Shown here piece after piece: positions 16,842-24,642 of a DNA stretch of 64,000 nt. Position numbers and translations under genes: made by a program. The notes under the pieces are model-generated. The model was not told the DNA's origin, made no database searches, and worked only from the letters and a program-made list of their open reading frames with translations. Positions within the stretch are counted from its first letter, which is position 1; each line of letters opens with the position of its first letter. The DNA is from Alcaligenaceae bacterium CGII-47 (GTDB taxonomy: Bacteria; Pseudomonadota; Gammaproteobacteria; Burkholderiales; Burkholderiaceae_B), in contig JAHTBO010000004.1 in the NCBI GenBank assembly GCA_019166125.1, positions 2,115-66,114 of the forward strand. The letters are read 5' to 3'.

Positions 16842-16938
16842 TTGCGAATGGATGGGTTTTCATGTGATGCCAGGCAGCGCTAGCCTAAATACTTTCTGGG
16901 GGTTGAGTCCGCGGTTCTCGTGCCATTGCCTCGAGGTG

Positions 16939-18864
16939 TTACAGACCAAGAGAACGGGCTCTACGCCAAAAGGTGGTTCGGCTCATGCCTAGGGACTGCG
17001 CCGCACGCAGGCGGTTACCGTTTGCGTGCTCTAAGGCCTCGCGGATCTTTTCCTTGCTGTATTGTCGGGGCAAGCGTCGCGGCTTGGCCGAATCATAAAA
17101 AATTTCTGGAAAATTTTCCGCTAGAAATTCATCGTTTTGACGATAAAGCCCATCACCTTCGATTGAAAACACGGCAAGCCGTTCGACGATGTTCTCCAGT
17201 TCGCGCACATTTCCGGGCCAGTGGTACGCGCATAAGGCGGCGTTAAGGGGATCGAGGATTTGGCCAGCGTCCACAGGCGCGCCGAAACGCTCCAGATAGC
17301 CCTGTAGAAGCCGCAAGGAGAGCTCTGGAATATCTTCGGCATGGTCGCGTAGGCTGGGAAGGCGCAAGAGAAGGATATTTAGCCGGTAGTATAGGTCCCT
17401 GCGAAACAGGTGTTGTTCGATACGCTCGGGCAGATCATGATGCGTGGCCGCGATGACTCTGACATCCACCGGAATCGGATGCGCGCTGCCCACACGCATG
17501 ACTTCCTTCTCTTGCAGGACACGTAGCAACCGGGTCTGCAAAGAGATCGGCATGTCACCGATCTCGTCCAGGAATACCGTACCGGTATGCGCGGCCTCGA
17601 ACAAGCCCGATTTACCGCCTTTTTTGGACCCGGTAAATGCGCCTTCCTCGTAGCCGAATAGCTCACTCTCAAGGAGTTGCTCGGGAAACGCTGCGCAGTT
17701 CAATGCAATGAACGGCCCCGTCCTGCGGTCACTGGCATTATGAATGGCCTGGGCAAACAGCTCCTTTCCCGTTCCGCTGTCGCCCGTGATCAACACGGTG
17801 GAGCTCGTGCGCGCGTACTGCAGCGCTGTGCGCTTGGCGATCTTGAGTCGCGCGCCGTGGCCGATGATCTGCTGAAAATGGTACTTGGCGCTGGGCTGTC
17901 CTTGGCGTTTTTCAGAACGTAGATTTGTCTCGGCGTGCTGGATTGCGCTAGCGTCCTGGAGTGTCATCACCGCCCCAGTCATCACCGAGCGTGAGTGCAC
18001 GGGAACTTTGTTGGCGATATACGTGCGCTTGCCGATATCAGTGACCACAGCAAATTCGCTGGTGCCCAGATCCAGCGTTTCCCTAAGCGAAGCATCGGCC
18101 GAGATCGCGCTCAGTTTGCGGCCAATCGCACGGGCGTGCGAGATACCCAGAATCTTTTCCATGGCCGGGTTGATGGCAGTGATGCGCTCGTGCTCGTCAA
18201 CCGCAACAACAGCCTCCTGGAGGTGGCGCAGGACGCTGTCGAGCTGTTCGTATTTGATTGCCTCGAGTCGCGCGATATGAGCGCGCTCGATGGCGGTTTC
18301 AATCGCTTGGCGGGTAGCCTGCGCGCTATAAGTCAGGATGCCGCGCAAGCCGTGCTGCTCGGCGAGCTCGACCACCACGCTAGAGCCCACAATCACGTTG
18401 TACCCAGCAGCCATCAAGCTCATACAGCAATCCCGGGCTTCATCGGCGCTGCGGTATGCCCGTTGGTCAATTTCGAGTTTCAATAAAGCCTTGACTGCGT
18501 CTAATTCTGGCACCGTTTCAAGGTAGGTCACCAAGCCGATCCGGTCGGACTGATCGCGCGCCTTGAGCAAGGCTAGCAAGATGTCATATCCACCCACCTT
18601 GATTGTGGTCACCGGCGTCGAAAGCGTCGCTTGGAGGATCGAGGCATTTGCCCCTGCGCTAATGAACACGTCGGTGCATTTTTCTTTTTCGCGGCGTTTT
18701 GCTGCCTTCATGGCTGCATCGAAAACCTCATCGATCACCTCGATCTCGGCTCGTTGCTCGTACTCTTTGATGACTGAATGCACCAACCGGCTCAGCTGCT
18801 TGTAGCCGACAATACAGATTCTCGGCCGGAAATCCAGTGATGAGCCGACGTAAGCAGTAGGCAT
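16939..18864 (-). CDS. Sigma-54-dependent activator with PrpR-type sensor and PAS domain
   Basis: A 641-residue enhancer-binding protein. Residues about 15-190 form a PrpR-N-type sensor (ICIVGYKQLSRLV, FISAGANASIL, VIVGSSVVVELAEQHG). A PAS domain follows at about 205-310. The AAA+ core has Walker A GDSGTGKE (361-368), the sigma-54-contact loop GAFTGS (408-413) and Walker B TVFLDEIGD. A Fis-type helix-turn-helix ends the protein (NRLRAAQSLGMSRTTFWRR). The ATG at 18864 follows AAGGACG; the longer TTG start is less likely. It is divergent from the CoA-transferase operon, whose promoter has sigma-54 features, so it is the probable activator there, responding to a small acid or a CoA-linked metabolite. 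Confidence 0.93.
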   Translation of the reverse strand: MPTAYVGSSLDFRPRICIVGYKQLSRLVHSVIKEYEQRAEIEVIDEVFDAAMKAAKRREKEKCTDVFISAGANASILQATLSTPVTTIKVGGYDILLALLKARDQSDRIGLVTYLETVPELDAVKALLKLEIDQRAYRSADEARDCCMSLMAAGYNVIVGSSVVVELAEQHGLRGILTYSAQATRQAIETAIERAHIARLEAIKYEQLDSVLRHLQEAVVAVDEHERITAINPAMEKILGISHARAIGRKLSAISADASLRETLDLGTSEFAVVTDIGKRTYIANKVPVHSRSVMTGAVMTLQDASAIQHAETNLRSEKRQGQPSAKYHFQQIIGHGARLKIAKRTALQYARTSSTVLITGDSGTGKELFAQAIHNASDRRTGPFIALNCAAFPEQLLESELFGYEEGAFTGSKKGGKSGLFEAAHTGTVFLDEIGDMPISLQTRLLRVLQEKEVMRVGSAHPIPVDVRVIAATHHDLPERIEQHLFRRDLYYRLNILLLRLPSLRDHAEDIPELSLRLLQGYLERFGAPVDAGQILDPLNAALCAYHWPGNVRELENIVERLAVFSIEGDGLYRQNDEFLAENFPEIFYDSAKPRRLPRQYSKEKIREALEHANGNRLRAAQSLGMSRTTFWRRARSLGL

Positions 18865-18894
18865 GTCTTGGGCGTCCTTATTAAGCAGCAACTG

Positions 18895-18922
18895 TTCACT
18901 TGGAACATTTGAAACAAGTGAA
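18895..18922. promoter_or_regulatory. Candidate activator-binding dyad (UAS)
   Basis: A perfect inverted repeat TTCACTTG-N12-CAAGTGAA. Its centre is about 165 bp upstream of the transcription start expected from the sigma-54 promoter at 19047-19062, the normal distance for an enhancer-binding protein. It also lies in the leader of the activator gene itself, so autoregulation is likely. Confidence 0.6.
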
Positions 18923-19015
18923 ACCTATTATGGAACGAACTTAAGCGACTTTAACCCGGTACAAACCCTGAGCTTATCGGGCAATAAATTGTGTGAAGAA
19001 ATAAATATCATTGAA

Positions 19016-19028
19016 TATCAAATGGTTA
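19016..19028 (+). promoter_or_regulatory. Candidate IHF-binding site
   Basis: TATCAAATGGTTA matches the IHF consensus WATCAANNNNTTR at every defined position. It lies between the candidate activator dyad and the sigma-54 promoter, where DNA bending is normally needed to bring the activator onto the polymerase. Confidence 0.6.
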
Positions 19029-19046
19029 AGTTCCGTCACAATATCT

Positions 19047-19062
19047 TGGCATGGATTTTGCG
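19047..19062 (+). promoter_or_regulatory. Sigma-54 (-24/-12) promoter of the CoA-transferase operon
   Basis: TGGCATGGATTTTGCG matches TGGCACGN4TTGCW with the invariant GG (19048-19049) and GC (19060-19061) at the correct 10-bp gap; deviations are T for C at position 6 and G for W at the last position. Expected start of transcription is near 19073, about 29 bases before the ATG at 19102. The PrpR-like sigma-54 activator lies immediately divergent. Confidence 0.7.
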
Positions 19063-19101
19063 TCATATCTAATCACTTCCCAACTCAAGGATCAATACGC
19101 G

Positions 19102-20301
19102 ATGAAGCCACTTGATGGGGTGCTGATGATCGACCTCACCCATATGCTCTCTGGCCCCTACGGCGCCATGCTTTTGACGGATCTTGGTACACGTACGATC
19201 AAGGTCGAGCCGACAGGTATGGGTGAAAATACGCGCTCGTTGCTGGCCAATAGCCCTGAATACTCCAGGCAAGGGATGGGCGCCTATTTTCTGACGCTCA
19301 ACCGCGGTAAGGAAAGCATCTGTATAAACCTGAAATCCGCGCAAGGGCTGGCCGTGTTTTACGATCTGATCAAGAAGGCTGACGTGGTTTTCGATAACTT
19401 CGGCGCTGGCGTTACCCGGCGGCTCAAAATCGATCATGACACGCTGGCCGCCATTAATCCGCGCATCATCACCTGCACGGTGACAGGCTTCGGGGAAACC
19501 GGCCCCAAGCCGCATCGCCCCGCCTTCGACCAGGTCGTCCAAGGCATGGGCGGCGGCATGTCGATTACCGGCTTTGCCGATGGCCCGCCGGTGCGTGCCG
19601 GTATTCCTATCGGCGATCTAGGCGGTGGCCTGTTCGGCGTTATCGGTATCCTGAGCGCCTTGCACGAGCGCGCCCAAACTGGAAAAGGGCGCCATGTCGA
19701 CGTATCCATGCTGGACGCCCAGATTTCCCTGCTCAATTACATGGCGACCATGTACCTGATGTCAGGTAGCATTCCAGGACGCTTGGGCAACGGGCATTTC
19801 GTCCATGTGCCCTACAACACCTTTAAGACGACTGACGGTCATATCATCATTGCCTGCATCGGCGACATCTTTTTTGAACGACTGCTCGAGATCATGCCGA
19901 TACCCGAACTGCGCCTGGAACAGTACAAGAGCCAGCCGGGTCGCTATGCTGCCGCCGCCCAGATCAATGCCCTGATCGAGGCTAAAACCCAGACACAGAC
20001 AACCGCCTATTGGCTGGAAATACTCGGCAATGCAGGCATCCCTTGCGCGCCAGTCAATGATTTTGAACAGGCGCTTGCCGATCCGCAGGTCATCGCGCGG
20101 GACATGGTGGTCGAGGTCGAGCTGCAATCGGGGGAAACGATCCGGATGCCGGGCAATCCAGTCAAGTTCTCGGGTTCAGAATCCTCAAAATTTAGCCGGC
20201 CCCCTTCGCTGGGTGAACACACCCAATCCGTCCTTGGTGAGCTGCTGGGCTATTCAAGAAACACGATCGAAGAATTACGCAATGCGGGGGTTATTCAATG
20301 A
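19102..20301 (+). CDS. CaiB/BaiF-type (class III) CoA-transferase
   Basis: A 399-residue class III CoA-transferase, which moves CoA between carboxylic acids through mixed anhydrides on a catalytic Asp. GVLMIDLTHMLSGPYGAMLLTDLG and IKVEPTGMGENTR form the N-terminal CoA-binding part. FDQVVQG (Asp143) provides the nucleophile, and HVDVSMLDAQISLL and VPYNTFKTTDGHIIIA are family blocks. The ATG at 19102 is chosen because an in-frame ATG at 19051 lies inside the sigma-54 promoter. The stop overlaps the next gene (ATGA). With the lyase that follows, it probably activates an imported hydroxy-dicarboxylic acid as the CoA thioester. Confidence 0.92.
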   Translation: MKPLDGVLMIDLTHMLSGPYGAMLLTDLGTRTIKVEPTGMGENTRSLLANSPEYSRQGMGAYFLTLNRGKESICINLKSAQGLAVFYDLIKKADVVFDNFGAGVTRRLKIDHDTLAAINPRIITCTVTGFGETGPKPHRPAFDQVVQGMGGGMSITGFADGPPVRAGIPIGDLGGGLFGVIGILSALHERAQTGKGRHVDVSMLDAQISLLNYMATMYLMSGSIPGRLGNGHFVHVPYNTFKTTDGHIIIACIGDIFFERLLEIMPIPELRLEQYKSQPGRYAAAAQINALIEAKTQTQTTAYWLEILGNAGIPCAPVNDFEQALADPQVIARDMVVEVELQSGETIRMPGNPVKFSGSESSKFSRPPSLGEHTQSVLGELLGYSRNTIEELRNAGVIQ

Positions 20302-21221
20302 CGCAGCACATTTTTATCAACGAAGTGGCCGCCCGCGACGGCATTCAGGCCATACACACACCGATCAATCTGGCGGGGAAGCTGGCCCTTATCAATGCCT
20401 GTGCTGCAGCAGGGGTTCAGGCGATCGAGGCTTGCAGCTTTGTATCTCCAAAAGCCGTGCCGCAAATGGCGGATGCCGACGAACTGTTTGCCCAGCTACC
20501 TGATACTGATCGGATACAGTACTCGGCACTCGTTCCCAACCTGCGCGGCCTCGAGCGCGCCCGAGCGGCTGCGGTGCAAGAAATCGCCGTAGTACTGTGC
20601 GCTACCGATACCATGAATCTGCGCAATATCGGGCTGAGCCTTGCCCAAACCATTGCGATGTGTATCGATACGATACACGCGGCTGAACAGTACGGCATGC
20701 GCGCTAAGGCCTACGTGTCCGTGGCCTTCGAATGCCCCTACGAAGGACTTGTGCAAGCATCCAGCGTGCTGGACTTATGCGATAGGATGATTCAGGCTGG
20801 GGCGAGCGAGATTGTCATCGCCGACACGATCGGTGCGGCCAATCCCCGCCAGGTCAAAGATCTGATTGGCGAATGCGTGAAACGCTATGGGGCGCAGCGC
20901 GTGTCGGCACACTTTCACGATACCCGAGGATTTGCTCTGGCCAATGTATGGTCCGCACTCGAGGTCGGGGTGCGCAAGTTCGATACCAGTATCGGCGGAT
21001 TGGGCGGTTGCCCATTCGCCCCGGGTGCCGCCGGGAATGTCGCCACTGAGGACGTGGTGCTGCTTACCGAGCAATGTGGTTTTTCAACAGGCATAGACAT
21101 CGCTGGATTACGCCAGGCTATCCGAGTTGCAGAAGGCTTGGTCGGCTATCCCTTGGGTGGACGGACCCGTGCCTGGCTCGATGTCCAGGATAAGAAGCAA
21201 ACGGGGCAAAAACTGTCCTGA
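20298..21221 (+). CDS. Hydroxymethylglutaryl-CoA lyase family protein
   Basis: A 307-residue member of the HMG-CoA lyase branch of the DRE-TIM metallolyases. INEVAARDGIQ near the N-terminus supplies the catalytic Arg13 and metal-binding Asp14. ACSFVSPKAVPQMAD, VADTIGAANP and SAHFHDTRGFALAN (metal-binding His pair) follow, and GGLGGCPFAPGAAGN carries the mobile-loop Cys of true HMG-CoA lyases. It would cleave a 3-hydroxy-acyl-CoA to acetyl-CoA plus a keto acid. Coupling to the CoA-transferase by a 4-bp overlap suggests the two act in sequence. The natural acyl group (HMG, citramalyl-like or other) is open. Confidence 0.9.
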   Translation: MTQHIFINEVAARDGIQAIHTPINLAGKLALINACAAAGVQAIEACSFVSPKAVPQMADADELFAQLPDTDRIQYSALVPNLRGLERARAAAVQEIAVVLCATDTMNLRNIGLSLAQTIAMCIDTIHAAEQYGMRAKAYVSVAFECPYEGLVQASSVLDLCDRMIQAGASEIVIADTIGAANPRQVKDLIGECVKRYGAQRVSAHFHDTRGFALANVWSALEVGVRKFDTSIGGLGGCPFAPGAAGNVATEDVVLLTEQCGFSTGIDIAGLRQAIRVAEGLVGYPLGGRTRAWLDVQDKKQTGQKLS

Positions 21222-21246
21222 TTATTCAACAACAGGAGGCAACATC

Positions 21247-22221
21247 ATGAGAATCGCACAGAAAATACGCTACGTTCTGCTTGGCAGTTTGGTGGCGCTC
21301 AGCTCGGCGGCGAGTGCTGTTACGCTAACCGTTACGCATTGGGGCAGTGGCATGTATGGCGCTCCCTTTGCTGTCGCGCTAGAAAAGGGTTACTTCAAGG
21401 ATGCCGGATTGGACGTCACCGGTTTCATTACCTCAAAAGGCGGCGGCACGACGGTGCGCAACGCCATGGCCTCCGAAATCCCGTATGGCGAGGTGGCGCT
21501 GTCAGCTGCCGTTGCCGCGGCAAAGTCTGGTGTCAAGCTGACGATCGTGCATGGTGGCGTTATTGGCCTAGCCGACCTTATCTGGGTGACCAACAAAGAC
21601 TCTGCGCTCGGATCGATCCGTGATCTTGAGGGTAAAAAGCTTGGCTACAGCAGTCCAAAATCCGTCACTGATATGGTGTCGACTATTGCATTGACCAAGG
21701 CGGGCCTGTTTGACAAGGTCGAGCGCCAAGCCGTCGGGGGTTTGGGTTCTGGGCTGACTGCGCTGCGCGAAAAAGCCGTCGACGTGATCTACATGCTTGA
21801 ACCGGTCTACAGCCAAGAGAGCGACACCCTTAAGATTGTTTTCCGCTCTGCCGATAGCATTCCCCATATGACGCAGACCGTCGGTGTCGTGCAAACGGAC
21901 TATTTAAAGCAGCATCCGGATACGATCAAGGCCATCATCACGGCACGTCGCAAAGGGGTTGAATTCATCCAGAAAAATCCGACTGAAGCGGGCGATATCC
22001 TTGCGCGGCAATACAAATTGGATCCGGCCATTGCACAGTCGGCCATCAAATCGATCCACGAGGGCGGTGGCGAGTACTGGAGCCCAGGACGGCTAGATTA
22101 CGAAGGCATGGATGTCATGCTGGATGGGCTGCGCATGGTCAAGGCCATGGATGACACGCCGTTTGACTGGGCCTCGATCACCGACGAGAGCCTGTTGCCG
22201 GCTGACCAGCGGCGTAAATAA
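21247..22221 (+). CDS. ABC transporter substrate-binding protein (NMT1/TauA/SsuA type)
   Basis: A 324-residue periplasmic binding protein. The signal peptide MRIAQKIRYVLLGSLVALSSAASA is followed by VTLTVTHWGSGMYGAPFAVALEKGYFKDAGLDV, the standard NMT1-family opening. A glycine-rich GGGTTVRNAM ligand loop and LEGKKLGYSSPKSVTDMV follow. The ATG is preceded by AGGAGG. The family binds small anionic or aromatic organic compounds (sulfonates, phthalates, pyrimidine precursors); the co-encoded CoA-transferase and lyase suggest an organic acid here. Confidence 0.88.
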   Translation: MRIAQKIRYVLLGSLVALSSAASAVTLTVTHWGSGMYGAPFAVALEKGYFKDAGLDVTGFITSKGGGTTVRNAMASEIPYGEVALSAAVAAAKSGVKLTIVHGGVIGLADLIWVTNKDSALGSIRDLEGKKLGYSSPKSVTDMVSTIALTKAGLFDKVERQAVGGLGSGLTALREKAVDVIYMLEPVYSQESDTLKIVFRSADSIPHMTQTVGVVQTDYLKQHPDTIKAIITARRKGVEFIQKNPTEAGDILARQYKLDPAIAQSAIKSIHEGGGEYWSPGRLDYEGMDVMLDGLRMVKAMDDTPFDWASITDESLLPADQRRK

Positions 22222-22283
22222 ATGCGCTGGCCCAACACCACCTTCGATGCGGTGCCAATAGGTTCCAACGCATGAGGACGGCT

Positions 22284-23093
22284 ATGGACATTTGTCTGGG
22301 CGAGGCGCACGTGGTCCTGGATGCGGTGACACGCATTTACCCGGCGCGTGGCGGCCAGCCAGCCGTGCCTGCCCTGGAGTCAATCAGCCTCACCTTGAAA
22401 AAAGGCGAGTTTTTTTCTGTGGTCGGACCATCAGGCTGCGGCAAATCCACGCTGCTTGACCTGTTGGCTGGCCTGAACTCACCAAGCGCCGGCACGATCC
22501 ATTTTGAAGGTGCCAGGGTGAACGGGGAAGTCCCGGATGGCGTTGCCGTCGTCTTTCAAGAAGACGCCACGTTTCCCTGGATGACGGTCTTCGATAACGC
22601 AGCTTTTGGCGCCAGACGGGCAGGCTTGCCCGTCGATGAGGTGGCGCGTCGCGTCGAGCACGCCCTGGCCTTTATGGGTCTGAGCCATTTTGCCCGCGCT
22701 TATCCATCGCAGCTCTCGGGCGGCATGCGCCAGCGCGTCTGCATTGCCCGTGCGATGGTTCTGCGCCCGCGCCTCATGCTTCTGGACGAACCCTTTGGGG
22801 CGCTGGATCAGCAAACCCGACTCTTGATGGGCGAGGAGTTGCTCAAACTATGGCGCGATACAGGCTCGACCATTCTGCTGATTACTCACTCGATCGATGA
22901 GGCCGTGCTGCTCTCGGATCGGATCGGCGTGATGTCGTCCAGACCGGGAAGATTCATCGATATTGTGACCACGGGCTGGTCGCGTGACCGGGCCAATGAG
23001 ACCACACAGGACCCCAGGTTTGGCGCCTTGCAGTCCCAAATTTGGGGTGTGTTGCGTGAGGAATCGCTAAAAGCCCTGAGGTCCGTTTCATGA
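22284..23093 (+). CDS. ABC transporter ATP-binding protein (SsuB/TauB type)
   Basis: Importer ATPase of 269 residues. Walker A is GPSGCGKST, the Q-loop is VVFQEDATFPWMTV, the signature is LSGGMRQR, and Walker B is LMLLDEPFGALDQQTR followed by the switch His in LLITHSIDEAV, as in sulfonate/nitrate/taurine importers. I prefer the ATG at 22284 because it follows GAGGA at good spacing; an ATG four codons upstream (22272) is also possible. The stop overlaps the first permease gene by 4 bp. Confidence 0.92.
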   Translation: MDICLGEAHVVLDAVTRIYPARGGQPAVPALESISLTLKKGEFFSVVGPSGCGKSTLLDLLAGLNSPSAGTIHFEGARVNGEVPDGVAVVFQEDATFPWMTVFDNAAFGARRAGLPVDEVARRVEHALAFMGLSHFARAYPSQLSGGMRQRVCIARAMVLRPRLMLLDEPFGALDQQTRLLMGEELLKLWRDTGSTILLITHSIDEAVLLSDRIGVMSSRPGRFIDIVTTGWSRDRANETTQDPRFGALQSQIWGVLREESLKALRSVS

Positions 23094-23848
23094 CGCGGGC
23101 GGCTTGGATCCGGCTGATTTTGGTGGGCGGCGCCATTGGCTCGCTAGAGCTCGCCAGCCGGATGGCATGGATCGACCCCATCGCCTTTATCCCGCCCTCA
23201 CGCATGGCTGTGGGCGCATGGGATTTGTTGCTTTCGGGTCAGTATCAGCAGGACATCCTCTTGACCCTTGCGTCGGCCGGGCTGGCCCTGTTGCTGGCAG
23301 TATCGCTAGGTTTCATCGGCGGGGTGGCACTCTACAGGCTGCCCAGGACGCGTCTTGTCCTGGATCCCTTATTGCTGTCCTATTATGCCGTGCCGATATT
23401 TATTTTTTATCCGATGCTGATCGTTCTGCTTGGTCTGAACCGCTGGCCTCTAGTGGCGATCGGATTTCTGTTTGCGGTGGTGGCGATGGCGGTCAACACT
23501 CTTAACGGCCTGGAACGCATCCCCTTGGTTTTACTGAAAACAGCCAGAGCATTGCGCCTGAGCCGTATTGACGAAATCCGGCTGATTACCCTGCCTGCCA
23601 GCTTGCCTTTTGTGTTCACAGGCATCAAGCTATCCGTGGTGTATTCCTTTATTGCGGTCATCGCCGGAGAATTCATTTTGTCGGGATCTGGCTTCGGCTA
23701 TCAGATCGCCTTTGCCTACAATAATTTCGACAATGAAACCATGTATGGCCTCATGTTGCTGCTGCTGCTTTTCGTCGGGTCCGTCAACCTGGCTCTCCAC
23801 ACGCTAGAGCAGCACTTATACCAGCGGCGTGTTTTCAAAGGGCGATGA
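23090..23848 (+). CDS. ABC transporter permease (SsuC/TauC type), first subunit
   Basis: A 252-residue inner-membrane permease of the BPD type with about six helices. The EAA-like cytoplasmic loop is in KTARALRLSRIDEIRLITLPASLPFVFTG (residues about 145-173), where ATPase contact is made. The N-terminal segment (IDPIAFIPPSRMAVGAWDLL) is typical of sulfonate/taurine-type permeases. It overlaps the ATPase gene before it and the second permease after it by 4 bp each. Two non-identical permeases indicate a heterodimeric channel. Confidence 0.9.
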   Translation: MTRAAWIRLILVGGAIGSLELASRMAWIDPIAFIPPSRMAVGAWDLLLSGQYQQDILLTLASAGLALLLAVSLGFIGGVALYRLPRTRLVLDPLLLSYYAVPIFIFYPMLIVLLGLNRWPLVAIGFLFAVVAMAVNTLNGLERIPLVLLKTARALRLSRIDEIRLITLPASLPFVFTGIKLSVVYSFIAVIAGEFILSGSGFGYQIAFAYNNFDNETMYGLMLLLLLFVGSVNLALHTLEQHLYQRRVFKGR

Positions 23849-24621
23849 GGATGGCAAAGGTGTCGCCCAAGATCCCAACCCGATGTCAGTCTCATCGCGA
23901 ACGCGGCGATGCGCTGATCCTGTTGATCGTCCTGTTGGCCGCATGGCAAATTGCCAGCCTGGTTCTGGGTGCGCATGTCATGCCTGCCCCATACCAGACA
24001 TGGCTGCAGCTCGTTGCGGAAATTCGCGATCCTGATTTTTACTTGCACCTTGAGGCGACGGTACAAGCTTTTTCGGTCGCGATATTGATCGCCATGGTAT
24101 TTGGGGTCATGATCGGTCTCATATTGGGTGCCAGACGCCTGGCGGGCGATGTGATGGAACCCGTACTGATCACGCTTTATTCAATTCCCAAGATTGCGCT
24201 TTACCCGGTTATCTTGTTGATTTTTGGACTTGATATTTCGGCAAAAATTGCCTTCGGTGTGATCCATGGCATCATTCCGATCATTCTCTTTACGGTTACG
24301 GCAGTGCGCAATATCCCGGCTGTCTATATGCGTACGTCGCGCAGCTATCGTCTGGGTGCAATGGCTAGCGCCTTGCACGTCCTCATCCCTGCGGCTATGC
24401 CCGAAATCGTGGCGGGCTTGCGCATAGGCTTTTCTTTGACTTTGCTGGGTACCCTGCTGGGCGAGATGTTCGCCTCGCAGTATGGCATTGGGCATCTGCT
24501 TATGCGCGCGATGGAGCGCAATGAAACATCAACCATCATGGCGCTGGCGCTGATGCTATTCCTGTTTGCCACAGTGGCCAGTTACGGTCTGCTAAAACTT
24601 GACCGCTATCTGCGACACTAA
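23845..24621 (+). CDS. ABC transporter permease (SsuC/TauC type), second subunit
   Basis: A 258-residue permease paralogous to the preceding gene. The N-terminus is basic, followed by LILLIVLLAAWQIASLVLG and MPAPYQTWLQLVAEI. The cytoplasmic loop RTSRSYRLGAMASALHVLIP precedes PEIVAGLRIGFSLTLLGTLLGEMFAS. It ends the operon of CoA-transferase, lyase, binding protein, ATPase and two permeases, and runs toward acetate kinase on the other strand with only 21 bp between stops. No clear terminator hairpin with a T-run is visible there. Confidence 0.9.
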   Translation: MRMAKVSPKIPTRCQSHRERGDALILLIVLLAAWQIASLVLGAHVMPAPYQTWLQLVAEIRDPDFYLHLEATVQAFSVAILIAMVFGVMIGLILGARRLAGDVMEPVLITLYSIPKIALYPVILLIFGLDISAKIAFGVIHGIIPIILFTVTAVRNIPAVYMRTSRSYRLGAMASALHVLIPAAMPEIVAGLRIGFSLTLLGTLLGEMFASQYGIGHLLMRAMERNETSTIMALALMLFLFATVASYGLLKLDRYLRH

Positions 24622-24642
24622 GCGCACCGGCAACTGTCGGAT

